A stretch of 64,000 bases of DNA from Aquabacter cavernae (GTDB lineage Bacteria; Pseudomonadota; Alphaproteobacteria; Rhizobiales; Xanthobacteraceae). The DNA lies in assembly GCF_003993795.1 (NCBI RefSeq), contig NZ_RWKV01000001.1:230599-294598 (forward strand). Direction: 5' to 3'. The position numbers were made by a program, and so were the translations under genes. Each line of letters begins with the position of its first letter. Position 1 is the first letter of the stretch. A model generated the notes under the pieces. It made no database searches, was not told where the DNA came from, and was given only the letters and a program-made list of their open reading frames with translations. Of the stretch, positions 9,556-17,353 are shown in pieces.

Positions 9556-10755
9556 CTACTTCACCAGCGCGCAGGAACCCGCGCCGAGCGGGCGGAACGC
9601 CTGGTCGGCGGGCACTGTCGCCAGCAGCTTGTAGAAGTCGTACGGCCCCTTGGATTCCGCCGGGCTCTTGACCTCGAACAGGTACATGTCGTGGATGGCG
9701 CGGCCATCGGCGCGCACCTTGCCCTTGCCGAACAGCGGATCGTCGGTGGGGATTTCCTTCATGGCCTCCACCACCTTCAGGCCGTCCTTGGCGCTGCCCA
9801 CCTTCTGCACGGCCTTGAGGTAGTGCATCAGGCCCGCATAGACGCCCGCATGGACCATGTTGGGATAGCGCCCGTTATTGGCGGCGGCGAAGCGCTTGGA
9901 GAAGGCGCGGGTCTCGTCGTTGAGATCCCAGTAGAAGGCTTCCGAAAGCAGGAGGCCCTGCGCCGTCTGGAGCCCCAGCGCGTTGATGTCGTTCAGCACC
10001 ATGAGCATGGCCACCAGCTTCTGGCCGCGCTTGGTGATGCCGAACTCGGCCGCCTGCTTCACCGCGTTGATGGTGTCCGCGCCGGCGCTGCCGAGGCCGA
10101 TCACCTTGGCGCCGGAGGATTGGGCCTGGAGCAGGAAGGAGGAGAGGTCGGCGGTGCCGAGCGGGTGCTTCACGGTGCCGAGGATCTTGCCGCCGGCCGC
10201 CTTGATGGCCTCCGAAGCATCACGCTCCAGCGCATGGCCGAAGGCATAGTCCACGGTGATGAAGTACCAGGTGTTGGCTCCGGACTTGGTCACGGCATTG
10301 CCGACCGTATTGGCCTGCGCCCAGGTGTCATAGGTCCAGTGCACCGTGTTGGGCGAGCAGTCCTTGCCGGTGAGGTCCGAGGTGCCGCCGCCGGAGACGA
10401 TGACCACCTTGTTCTTCTGCTTGGCAATGCCCGCCACGCCCAGCGCCACCGCCGAGTTGGGCACGTCCATGATCACGTCCACATGGTCGGTGTCGAACCA
10501 CTGGCGGGTGACGTTGACGCCGATGTCCGCCTTGTTCTGGTGGTCCGCCGAGACCAGCTCGATGGGCATGCCGGCGACCTTGCCGCCGAAATCCTCGATG
10601 GCCATCTTCGCCGCCAGCACCGAGCCGGGGCCGGCGAAGTCCGCCTGCACGCCCGACTGGTCGTTGAGGACGCCCACCTTCACGCTTTGCGCTGACACAG
10701 GGCCCGCCATGGCGAGCGCCGCAATGGCCACCGAGGCCAGGATCGTTTTCTTCAT
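9556..10755 (-). CDS. periplasmic substrate-binding protein, LivK/Leu-Ile-Val type
   Basis: 399 residues from ATG 10755, preceded by a strong GGGAGGAAGAG ribosome site. A signal peptide (MKKTILASVAIAALAM, cleavage likely after VSAQ near residue 23) directs it to the periplasm. The mature start VKVGVLNDQSGVQADFAG is typical of type I receptor-family binding proteins (Peripla_BP_6). It captures the substrate for the LivFGHM-type transporter encoded next. Substrate is not deducible from sequence; the two enzymes upstream suggest a hydroxy or sugar acid. Confidence 0.85.
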   Translation of the reverse strand: MKKTILASVAIAALAMAGPVSAQSVKVGVLNDQSGVQADFAGPGSVLAAKMAIEDFGGKVAGMPIELVSADHQNKADIGVNVTRQWFDTDHVDVIMDVPNSAVALGVAGIAKQKNKVVIVSGGGTSDLTGKDCSPNTVHWTYDTWAQANTVGNAVTKSGANTWYFITVDYAFGHALERDASEAIKAAGGKILGTVKHPLGTADLSSFLLQAQSSGAKVIGLGSAGADTINAVKQAAEFGITKRGQKLVAMLMVLNDINALGLQTAQGLLLSEAFYWDLNDETRAFSKRFAAANNGRYPNMVHAGVYAGLMHYLKAVQKVGSAKDGLKVVEAMKEIPTDDPLFGKGKVRADGRAIHDMYLFEVKSPAESKGPYDFYKLLATVPADQAFRPLGAGSCALVK

Positions 10756-10795
10756 CTCTTCCTCCCGATTGAATGTCTGTTTTGTTTTTTGGTCG

Positions 10796-12478
10796 TCAGG
10801 TCTGCGCGCGTGCGGGCTTGAGCACCGCGCCCTTGGAGAGCGGCTGGACCATGGCCGCGTATTGCCCGAGCCAGCCGCGGATGTGGCTATGGTCCGGCGC
10901 CTTCCAGTGTGTGCGGCGCTCCGCCAGGACCGCCGGAGACACGTCGAGATCGACACGCCGTTCGGTGATGTCGATGGAGATGGTGTCTCCCTCCGCCACG
11001 AGGCCGAGCGGGCCGCCTTCCGCCGCCTCGGGCATCACCTGGCCGATGGTGATGCCGCTGTTGAGGCCGGACAGTTCGCCGTCGGTGACCACCGCGACGC
11101 CGGAGCCCAGCCCCGCGCCCACCAGCGCCGCCATGAAGCTCGCCGCGAACACGGTGCCCGGGCCGCCGCGCGGGCCCATGCCGCGCAGAACCACCACGTC
11201 ACCCGTACGGATGGAGTGGGTCTCCAGCGCCTTGATGGCCTGGCTCTCGTCCTCATAGACGCGGGCGGGGCCGGAGAAGGTGCGCACCGCAGCGGGCACG
11301 GCCGAGACCTTCACCACCGCGCCGTCCGGCGCCAGCGTGCCGCGCATGATGGTGAGGCCCGGCTCGTTGCGGAACGGGTCCGCCAGCGGGCGGATCACGT
11401 CGCTGTCGGGCGCGGGCGCCTCGTCCAGGATCTCGCCCACCGTGCGGCCGGAGACCGTGACGGCGGTGAGGTCCAGCACGTCGCGCAGCTCGCGCATCAC
11501 GCCCCGGCATCCGCCCGCCTCGTCGAGTTGCTCGATGCGGTGGGGGCCGTTGGGGCGGACGGTGGTGATCTGGGGGATGTGGTTCAGCGCCTCCAGTTCG
11601 GCGATGACGTCGATGTCCAGCTCCGCCTCCGAGGCGACGGCGGTCAGGTGGCGCACGCAATTCACCGAGCAGCCCGTGGCCACCGCCACGCGCAGGGCGT
11701 TGCGGAACGCGCCGGGCGTGAGGATGTCGCGCGGGCGCAGGTCCTTCTCGATGAGGTCCACGATGGCGGCGCCCGCACGGGTGGCGGAGGCCGTGAGCGC
11801 GTCCGATCCCGCCCGGATGGGGGCCGAGCCGGGCAGGGCCATGCCGATGGCCTCGGAGAGCACATGCATGGTGTTGGCGGTGGCAAGGCCGGCGCAGACG
11901 CCGGGGCCGGTGATGGCCGCGCAGGTCATGGCCTTGAGGTCGCCCAGCGAGATGGTGCCCGCCTTCAGCGAGCCCACGCTCTTGTAGACTTCCTCGATGT
12001 CCACATGCTGGCCCGCGCAATGGCCGCCGAGCTGGTAGCCGCAGGGGACGATGATGGAGGGAATGTTGAGGCGGGCGGCGGCCATGAGCTGGCCGGGCGT
12101 GGTCTTGTCGCAGGAGGCGAGCAGCACCATGCCGTCAAGCTCGGCGCCTTCCACCTGCACTTCCACGTCGTTCACCAGCAGGTCGCGGCTCGGCATGAGG
12201 TAGCGGGCCTGACGGCCCGCGCTCGTCACGAAGTCGGACGGGGCGACCGTGCGGATCTCGAACGGCAGGCCGCCCGCCGCGCGGATCGCGTCCTCTACGA
12301 TGCGCACCACCCCGTCCAGATGGGCATAGCAGACGGAGAGTTTACTGGAGCTGTTGACGATGGCGATCTTGGGCTTCAGGAGGTCTTCCTCCGTGTAGCC
12401 CATGGCGAGCCACTGGGCCCGCCGCACGGCCCATCTGGTGGTTCCCGGTTCAAAATTGCTGCGCAGATCCTTGGGCAT
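10796..12478 (-). CDS. IlvD/Edd family dehydratase (sugar-acid dehydratase candidate)
   Basis: 560 residues. The three Fe-S cysteines of the IlvD/Edd family are present: C50 in LSVCYAHL, C123 in ASCDKTTPG and C195 in GVCAGLATAN. PGSAPIRAG and the C-terminal region also fit. The family removes water from dihydroxy acids, either in valine/isoleucine synthesis or from aldonic acids. Placement inside an import operon under a LacI-type regulator favours aldonic acid catabolism over amino acid synthesis; this is inference. I prefer ATG 12478; a TTG at 12505 that overlaps the previous stop is an alternative start. It lies 23 bp after the FAD enzyme gene. Confidence 0.82.
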   Translation of the reverse strand: MPKDLRSNFEPGTTRWAVRRAQWLAMGYTEEDLLKPKIAIVNSSSKLSVCYAHLDGVVRIVEDAIRAAGGLPFEIRTVAPSDFVTSAGRQARYLMPSRDLLVNDVEVQVEGAELDGMVLLASCDKTTPGQLMAAARLNIPSIIVPCGYQLGGHCAGQHVDIEEVYKSVGSLKAGTISLGDLKAMTCAAITGPGVCAGLATANTMHVLSEAIGMALPGSAPIRAGSDALTASATRAGAAIVDLIEKDLRPRDILTPGAFRNALRVAVATGCSVNCVRHLTAVASEAELDIDVIAELEALNHIPQITTVRPNGPHRIEQLDEAGGCRGVMRELRDVLDLTAVTVSGRTVGEILDEAPAPDSDVIRPLADPFRNEPGLTIMRGTLAPDGAVVKVSAVPAAVRTFSGPARVYEDESQAIKALETHSIRTGDVVVLRGMGPRGGPGTVFAASFMAALVGAGLGSGVAVVTDGELSGLNSGITIGQVMPEAAEGGPLGLVAEGDTISIDITERRVDLDVSPAVLAERRTHWKAPDHSHIRGWLGQYAAMVQPLSKGAVLKPARAQT

Positions 12479-12501
12479 GTTGTTCTCGTTGTCTGTTCGT
12501 C

Positions 12502-13800
12502 TCAATCAAGCGCCGCGCCGAGCCGGTTCAGCTCGGATCGGATATCGGCGCCGGTGGGCATGCGGGAGGGGTCCGCGCAGAGCTGGTCGGCCACCAGGCC
12601 CATGGCCTGGCCGTAGCCGAAGCACTGGGCGGTGACGCGCGCGGAGGCCATGGCCTCGTGCTCCGCCGAGAGGCAGCGGCCCGCCATGATGAGGCCGGTG
12701 CCGGTGGCGGGAATGAAGCAGTTGAGCGGAACCTCGTAATAGTCGTCGAGGATCCAGTGCAGCTTCGGCTTGGCGCCGGAATGCAGCTCGATGGGCCAGG
12801 GCGAACGGCAGATGCCGTCCGGCCGCTTGCGCGCCGAGGTGACGTCGTCATTCATCAGCCGGTCCACGCCGACGATCTGCCAGGTCTGGCGAATGCCCAC
12901 CTGCACGCCGGTATCGTTGACGAAGGACGCCTCGCAGCCCGCGATATGGTCGCGGATGAAGCGGGCATATTCGCGCACCTGCCGGCGCCCCTGCACTTCC
13001 GCCTCGCTGAGGTCGGCGGCGCGGGTGGCGTCCAGCTCCCGCCCGTCCGCGCCGATGATGCGGGTGGCGTTGCACAGAAGCTCGCCGGGCCGGGGCGTGG
13101 TGAACAGGAAGATCTTCGCCCGCGGCAGGTGATAGGCGCCGGACGCATTGAGGTCGGAGATCAGGTGGGAGACCCGCTCGTCCAGGATGGAATCCGGACC
13201 GTGCGCCTCCAGGAAGCGCGGCACGTCCACGCCCAGCACCCGGAAGATCATGGTGGGGTTCTGGATCGCCCCATCGCGCCCCTTGGTGAGGGCGCGCCCG
13301 GCCATGGCCGCCACGTCCGCGTCGCCCGAGGCATCCACGGTAATGCGCGCGCGCACCTCCAGCGGCCCCTGCTTGGTGAAGACATGGACGCCCGCCACAT
13401 GGTCCCCGTCCGCGATCACGCCGGTGACGGTGGCGTGATAGAGCACGCGGATCTTTGCCTCGGCGCCAAGGAGATGGTCCGCCGCCTCGCGCCAGACATG
13501 GGGATCGTGGACGCGCGTATAGGTCTTGCCATACGCCACCGGCCCGGTGATGCCGCCCTTTTCCTCCATGAGCCCCAGGAATTCGTCCACGAAGCCGTGG
13601 GCCACCTGCTCGGGCGGGGCGTTGCGGCGATCGGAGGCCGCGTAGAGGCCGCAGACCGTGCCCGAGAGCCCGGCCACCGCCGCCCCGCCGCTGAACCCGT
13701 ACCGCTCCAAGAGGATGACGCTGCGTCCCCGGCGGGCGGCGGCGACAGCGCAGGCAAGCCCGGCCGCTCCTCCTCCCACCACCAGCACGTCGGCGCTCAT
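12502..13800 (-). CDS. FAD-dependent oxidoreductase (FAD_oxidored family)
   Basis: 432 residues from ATG 13800, which has AGGGAGG just upstream; an in-frame extension reaches into the operator region and is unlikely to be translated. The dinucleotide-binding motif GGGAAG is at residues 9-14, followed by an acidic residue in LLERYG. A second motif, DASGDADVAAMAG, and a C-terminal FIPATGTGLIMAGRCLS fit FAD-dependent dehydrogenases of the fumarate reductase-like or PF12831 type. First gene of the catabolic operon. It probably oxidises the imported substrate or its product; the exact reaction is unknown. Confidence 0.8.
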   Translation of the reverse strand: MSADVLVVGGGAAGLACAVAAARRGRSVILLERYGFSGGAAVAGLSGTVCGLYAASDRRNAPPEQVAHGFVDEFLGLMEEKGGITGPVAYGKTYTRVHDPHVWREAADHLLGAEAKIRVLYHATVTGVIADGDHVAGVHVFTKQGPLEVRARITVDASGDADVAAMAGRALTKGRDGAIQNPTMIFRVLGVDVPRFLEAHGPDSILDERVSHLISDLNASGAYHLPRAKIFLFTTPRPGELLCNATRIIGADGRELDATRAADLSEAEVQGRRQVREYARFIRDHIAGCEASFVNDTGVQVGIRQTWQIVGVDRLMNDDVTSARKRPDGICRSPWPIELHSGAKPKLHWILDDYYEVPLNCFIPATGTGLIMAGRCLSAEHEAMASARVTAQCFGYGQAMGLVADQLCADPSRMPTGADIRSELNRLGAALD

Positions 13801-13839
13801 AACCTCCCTAGGTCTTATATCGACCATTTCTATTATCCT

Positions 13840-13869
13840 GTTAGCGCTAACCAATTTGTTAGCGCTAAC
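13840..13869. promoter_or_regulatory. paired LacI-family operators
   Basis: The perfect 12-bp palindrome GTTAGCGCTAAC occurs twice, at 13840-13851 and 13858-13869, with centres 18 bp apart on nearly the same DNA face. It lies between the divergent FAD oxidoreductase and LacI-type regulator genes, and its central CG and half-site style are typical of LacI/GalR operators. Confidence 0.82.
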
Positions 13870-13885
13870 CATTATCTGTTGTCAA
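13856..13885 (-). promoter_or_regulatory. probable promoter of the catabolic operon
   Basis: On the minus strand a TTGACA (13885-13880) and a TAACAA (13861-13856) are 18 bp apart. The -10 box overlaps the operator at 13858-13869 and the second operator lies just downstream, so a bound repressor would block this promoter. Confidence 0.5.
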
Positions 13886-13933
13886 GCCAACGGAAACACA
13901 TATGTTGCGAGCAGATGTCCGGGGCTTGAGACG

Positions 13934-14974
13934 ATGCGGCAGAGACGGAACGGGGGCGCAAGCGGAGCAACCATGGGAGACGTGGCGCGCCATGCGGGCG
14001 TCTCCGCCATGACCGTGTCGCGCGTGCTGCGGCAGCCGGAGCTTGTGAACAAGGACCTGCGCCTGAAGGTGGAGGCGGCCATTCGCGAGACCGGCTACAT
14101 CTACAATCTGGTCGCCTCCAGCCTCGCCTCGCAGCGCAGCGGCACCATCGCGCTCATCCTGCCCACGGTGGCCAGCTCCATCTTCTCCGACAGCGTGAAG
14201 GGCGTCGCCGATGTGGCCCGCACGCGCTCGGTGCAGATGATCATGGCGGAGACCAACTATTCCTCCGCCGAGGAAGAGAAGGTGATCGAATCCCTCCTGC
14301 GCCGAAGGCCGGACGGGTTCATCATTGTCGGCGTCTCCCACACGCGGGCCACGCGGACCATGCTGGAAAAGTCCGGCGTGCCGGTGGTGGAGACCTGGGA
14401 TTCGACCTCCACGCCCATCGACAGCCTTGTCTCGCTCTCGAACTTCGACGCCATGAAGGCGATGACCGCGTCGCTCGCGCAGCAGGGCTTCCGGCGCATC
14501 GCCTTTGTGGGCACCGTCACCCGCGACCGGCGCGCCCAGATGCGCGCGAAGGGCTACATGGCGGGCCTTGCGGAGGCGGGGCTGCACGAGGCGGTGATCT
14601 TCAACGCCCGCGACGTGACGAGCATGGGTGCGGGTGCGGAGGTGGCCGCGCAGATCATCGCCGCCTCACCGCGCCCCGACGCGGTGATCTGCCTGAATGA
14701 CGTGATCGCCGCCGGCGTGCTGCTTGCGCTCCAGCGCGCGGGCCTGCACGTTCCTCGCGACATGGCGGTGGCGGGCTTCGGCGACTTCGACTTCGCGCGC
14801 CATCTCATCCCCGCTTTGACCACGGTGGACATTCCCAGATACGAGATCGGCCAGCGCGCCGCCGAGATCCTGCTGGATCGTGTGGAGGGCAAGCAACCTC
14901 GCCCTTATACGTGCGAAGTGAGCTACCGCATCACGGTTCGCGAAAGCACAGAGCGATGCGCGCGATCCAAATAA
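13934..14974 (+). CDS. LacI-family transcriptional regulator
   Basis: 346 residues from ATG 13934; an in-frame extension runs back through the operators and the FAD gene and is not likely real. The N-terminal helix-turn-helix MGDVARHAGVSAMTVSRVL lies near residues 14-32, followed by the hinge and a periplasmic-binding-protein-like ligand domain (GTIALILPTVASSIFSDSV onward). It is closest in style to GntR-type sugar-acid repressors. It is divergent from the transport/dehydratase operon, shares a 133-bp intergenic region holding two operators, and most likely represses both directions until its ligand binds. Confidence 0.88.
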   Translation: MRQRRNGGASGATMGDVARHAGVSAMTVSRVLRQPELVNKDLRLKVEAAIRETGYIYNLVASSLASQRSGTIALILPTVASSIFSDSVKGVADVARTRSVQMIMAETNYSSAEEEKVIESLLRRRPDGFIIVGVSHTRATRTMLEKSGVPVVETWDSTSTPIDSLVSLSNFDAMKAMTASLAQQGFRRIAFVGTVTRDRRAQMRAKGYMAGLAEAGLHEAVIFNARDVTSMGAGAEVAAQIIAASPRPDAVICLNDVIAAGVLLALQRAGLHVPRDMAVAGFGDFDFARHLIPALTTVDIPRYEIGQRAAEILLDRVEGKQPRPYTCEVSYRITVRESTERCARSK

Positions 14975-15332
14975 CGTGATGTGACATGCCCTCCGAATCC
15001 CCGCCGGGGATAAGCTGGGTTCTTCGGCCAGGACCATGCCGTGCAACTGTTTCAGCGAAGAACAGATCCTCTCGCTGCCGAAGACGCACGCGGCGGGACC
15101 ACGCCAGAGACGGCGCGACTGAATTTTCGTCGTTGCGGTCCCGTCCCCGAGTTTTCCTGAGCACCCCGGATCGAGCGACATCGAAGACTTCTCCCGCGGG
15201 CGGTTCTCGGCGCCGGCCGCCAAGCTGCCGGCCGTGCGGGAGATGCGCGTTGGCGGGTTCCAGACTCAGAAGTCCATCACCGCCGAGAACTTGAAGGGCC
15301 TCGGAAGGCCGGTCGAGACCCACCCATCGTTC
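14975..15332. other. intergenic stretch without a supported gene
   Basis: Open frames here are short and lack family features. The stretch separates the LacI-type gene from decayed gene fragments and may be part of the same debris. Confidence 0.4.
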
Positions 15333-15550
15333 AGGTGTCACCGCCTGCTCGTCATAAGCCTGCGCGATGCTTCCATCCGGCTTGAACACGTCAACCGCGA
15401 TTCGCTGATAGTGCACGCCGGCGGTGAACAGGATGCGCCCGTCAAAGAAGGAGAGCGTGTCGGTGAGCGTCCGCGGGGAGAGCTTGCTGCGCACCGCGCC
15501 GAAATCCAGCTTGCGGGTGAAAGGGGCCGTAGAGGACGGCGCCGGACATG
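15333..15550 (-). pseudogene. fragment of a TonB-dependent receptor
   Basis: On the minus strand, the frame ending at 15333 gives LDFGAV, then RSKLSPRTLTDTLSFFDGR and ILFTAGVHYQRIAVDVF. This resembles beta-barrel strands of TonB-dependent siderophore receptors. A neighbouring frame upstream (VLYGPF) continues the similarity, which implies a frameshift near 15515. The homology stops after QAVTP near 15333. No plug domain or C-terminus is present, so this is a remnant. Confidence 0.45.
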
Positions 15551-15766
15551 ATCGCCGCCATCCCTGAACAAGTTTGGAATATGGACGCCCGAGCGGGCGC
15601 CATTACCGAAGCCGAAGACGCTGGGGCTGATCTCGATCAGATCCGTGGCGCCGTCGGTCATACCCAGGCTTCCACCACGGCCCGCTATTCGCGCGGGGCG
15701 CTCGGGAAGAGCCGCAAGGTCGCCGAACTCCGCCAAGCCCATCGGGCCGGGCAGAACAAGGCGTAA
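15548..15766 (+). pseudogene. C-terminal fragment of a tyrosine (phage) integrase
   Basis: 72 residues. WNMDARAGAITEAEDAG followed by GHTQASTTARYSRG matches the catalytic end of a group of rhizobial phage integrases, with the second catalytic Arg region, the GHT box and the tyrosine. The N-terminal three quarters are absent, so it cannot be functional. It lies 84 bp left of the left attachment repeat and is a scar of an older integration. Confidence 0.65.
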
Positions 15767-15849
15767 ACAGCGATGGGGAACGTCATGAGGAACGTGGGGA
15801 ATGCGTGGTTCAACGGTAGGCCGATAAACCCTTGTTGAAGCTCGCGAAG

Positions 15850-15871
15850 TTGGAGCGGGCGATGGGAATCG
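15850..15871. repeat. left attachment site of element 1 (attL-like, tRNA-Gly 3' end)
   Basis: A 22-bp sequence (TTGGAGCGGGCGATGG plus six more bases) is repeated exactly and in the same orientation at 52344-52365. Read on the minus strand it is the 3' end of tRNA-Gly: part of the T arm, the CGCCCGC acceptor strand, discriminator T and CCA. Tyrosine integrases commonly use such sites. Confidence 0.72.
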
Positions 15872-15927
15872 GATTCAAGCTATAAGTTATTTATTTATAT
15901 AGATAATAATTTTTCTGATTTCTTTTA

Positions 15928-15947
15928 TGCCCACAAAAATGCCCACA
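15928..15947 (+). repeat. arm-type repeat at the left element end
   Basis: TGCCCACAAAAATGCCCACA is two TGCCCACA octamers separated by AAAA. It matches 18 of 20 bases at 52213-52232 in the same orientation (both differences C to T). A copy inside each element end is what arm-type binding sites of an integrase look like. Confidence 0.55.
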
Positions 15948-16068
15948 CATGGCCAGCGTACGCGCGTGAGGCGCTCTATCGCCTGCGTGGAGTTCATTTC
16001 ACATCCTATCACGGAGGCGCTCAAACGGGCCTCCTCCGCCGTGAAAGACGTGGTTTTTCAATGCATTA

Positions 16069-16097
16069 TTGACATTTAGACGGTAATATGATATTCT
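16069..16097 (+). promoter_or_regulatory. sigma-70-type promoter
   Basis: TTGACA at 16069-16074 and TATTCT at 16092-16097 with a 17-bp spacer, 45 bp before the start at 16142. Confidence 0.6.
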
Positions 16098-16141
16098 CAT
16101 AGGGGCGGAGTGCGCCGCCTCCTTCTCGAAGGAGCTCCCCT

Positions 16142-16549
16142 ATGAACGACAAATCGAACGTCACGCCTCTCGCCGCCGCCAAGTCGCCGGAGAAGGCCGC
16201 CAGCGGCAAAGCCGGCACTGTTGTCGCCTCTGCCGAGCCGAAGGCCGTGACGGCCTCTGTGCCTGCCTCGGACGCTGGCGGCGGCGCCAAGGCGAAGGCC
16301 GCAGATGTGCCGGCTGCGCCTGCGGCTAAGACGGCCTGGCAGGATGGGCCGTGGCAGGCCGTCGCCGCCGGGGAGGTCGTCCTCGTCGCCGACAACAGCG
16401 ATGGCGAGTTTCAAGGATGGTGGCCGGCCAAGGTCATCTCGCGATCCGGCGACTTCGTCACCTGCGAATTCCTCGGCTACGAGAGCATGGGCCGCTTTAC
16501 CAAGCCGCTCAGCGCGCTGAGTCTCATGCACCCTGCTCACAAGGACTGA
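16142..16549 (+). CDS. hypothetical protein with Ala-rich N-terminus and SH3-like C-terminus
   Basis: 135 residues; ATG preceded by GAAGGAG. Residues 1-65 are rich in Ala, Lys and Pro and probably disordered. The C-terminal 60 residues (VLVADNSDGEFQGWWPAKVI and after) alternate hydrophobic and polar residues with GWWPAKV, reminiscent of small SH3/Tudor-like beta-barrels. I do not recognise the family. It is the first gene inside the left end of element 1 and has its own promoter. Confidence 0.6.
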   Translation: MNDKSNVTPLAAAKSPEKAASGKAGTVVASAEPKAVTASVPASDAGGGAKAKAADVPAAPAAKTAWQDGPWQAVAAGEVVLVADNSDGEFQGWWPAKVISRSGDFVTCEFLGYESMGRFTKPLSALSLMHPAHKD

Positions 16550-16556
16550 GCCGAAG

Positions 16557-16579
16557 GAGGCGCCGCTTCGCGGCGCCTC
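16557..16579 (+). terminator. hairpin after the first cargo gene
   Basis: Ten-base arms GAGGCGCCGC and GCGGCGCCTC with a TTC loop, followed by TCTC rather than a T run. It sits between the genes ending at 16549 and starting at 16608, so it may be a weak terminator or an RNA stabiliser. Confidence 0.5.
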
Positions 16580-16607
16580 TCTCATGTCTCGCATGCGGAG
16601 GACATCC

Positions 16608-16994
16608 ATGAGCAGGACGCAAAGGCGCCGCCGCGCGGGTTGGCGGCCGGCGAGCACGATTGTTCGCGATTGCCTGATCTATGCCCAGTCAATCGCCGCG
16701 CTGAAGGCGGCGCACGAGATGGATCCCGACCCGGAGGGGCGATACGCGGTTCATCACGCAGAGCATCTGCGCGAGCGAGGGGCCCGGGCGCTGGAGCGCC
16801 TGACACAGACCGAAGCCGCCACACCGGATGAGCTGAGAGGAAAGGCCAGGGTGGCGGCCCTCTTGATCGCCGATGGACATGGCGCCCTCGAGGTGGAGGT
16901 GGAGGCCTTCATGACAGCTCTCCTTCTCGACATCGAGTTCTGCCTACAGGGCGCGATCTTCGTCCCAGGCGCGTCATTCGAGCCATGGCGATGA
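16608..16994 (+). CDS. hypothetical protein
   Basis: 128 residues from ATG 16608, chosen because GGAGG lies eight bases upstream; two earlier in-frame ATGs lack such a site. Mostly alpha-helical with a very basic first ten residues (MSRTQRRRRAG). No family recognised. Convergent with the XRE regulator gene. Confidence 0.5.
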   Translation: MSRTQRRRRAGWRPASTIVRDCLIYAQSIAALKAAHEMDPDPEGRYAVHHAEHLRERGARALERLTQTEAATPDELRGKARVAALLIADGHGALEVEVEAFMTALLLDIEFCLQGAIFVPGASFEPWR

Positions 16995-17009
16995 CCGGCC
17001 TACGCCACG

Positions 17010-17279
17010 TCACTTCGACTTGAGGCGTGGCGCGCGCTTGCGCTCCGTGAGGGGCGGACGGGCGTCTTCATCCTCTTCGAACAGCGCCTTGATGCTGACG
17101 CCCAAGGCCTCGGCCGCGTGCCAGACCGTCACCACCGTGGGGTTCCGGCGGCCGGCTTCCAGGCTGCTGATATAGGCGCGGTCCACGCCCATGCGGGCGG
17201 CGACGTCCTCCTGGGACAGCCCGGCGGCGAGCCGCAGCCTTCTGACATTCGTCCCGACAAGTTGCCGCGCATCCACCAT
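17010..17279 (-). CDS. XRE-family (HTH_3) transcriptional regulator
   Basis: 89 residues. The helix-turn-helix covers about residues 10-62: RRLRLAAGLSQEDVAARMGV, then DRAYISSLEAGRRNPTVVTV. The C-terminus is short and basic, so it is a simple one-domain repressor. It is divergent from the secreted-protein gene at 17354, with 74 bp between the two starts, and probably controls that gene and itself. Confidence 0.85.
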   Translation of the reverse strand: MVDARQLVGTNVRRLRLAAGLSQEDVAARMGVDRAYISSLEAGRRNPTVVTVWHAAEALGVSIKALFEEDEDARPPLTERKRAPRLKSK

Positions 17280-17297
17280 GGGGTGGAAACGGCCTAA

Positions 17298-17326
17298 TTG
17301 TGCACTCTTGTGCTACGCACTATAAT
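17298..17326 (+). promoter_or_regulatory. promoter with internal inverted repeat
   Basis: TTGTGC (17298-17303) and a perfect TATAAT (17321-17326) are 17 bp apart. The inverted repeat GTGCTACGCAC (17310-17320) lies between the boxes and is a plausible operator for the divergent XRE regulator. Confidence 0.65.
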
Positions 17327-17353
17327 GCACGTTATGGGTGAGGAGCATTGCAG

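Noticed and set aside
10346-12616. A 756-codon plus-strand frame across the binding protein and dehydratase genes
   Set aside because: Same antisense effect; the composition is His/Arg/Ala-rich and no family feature is visible.
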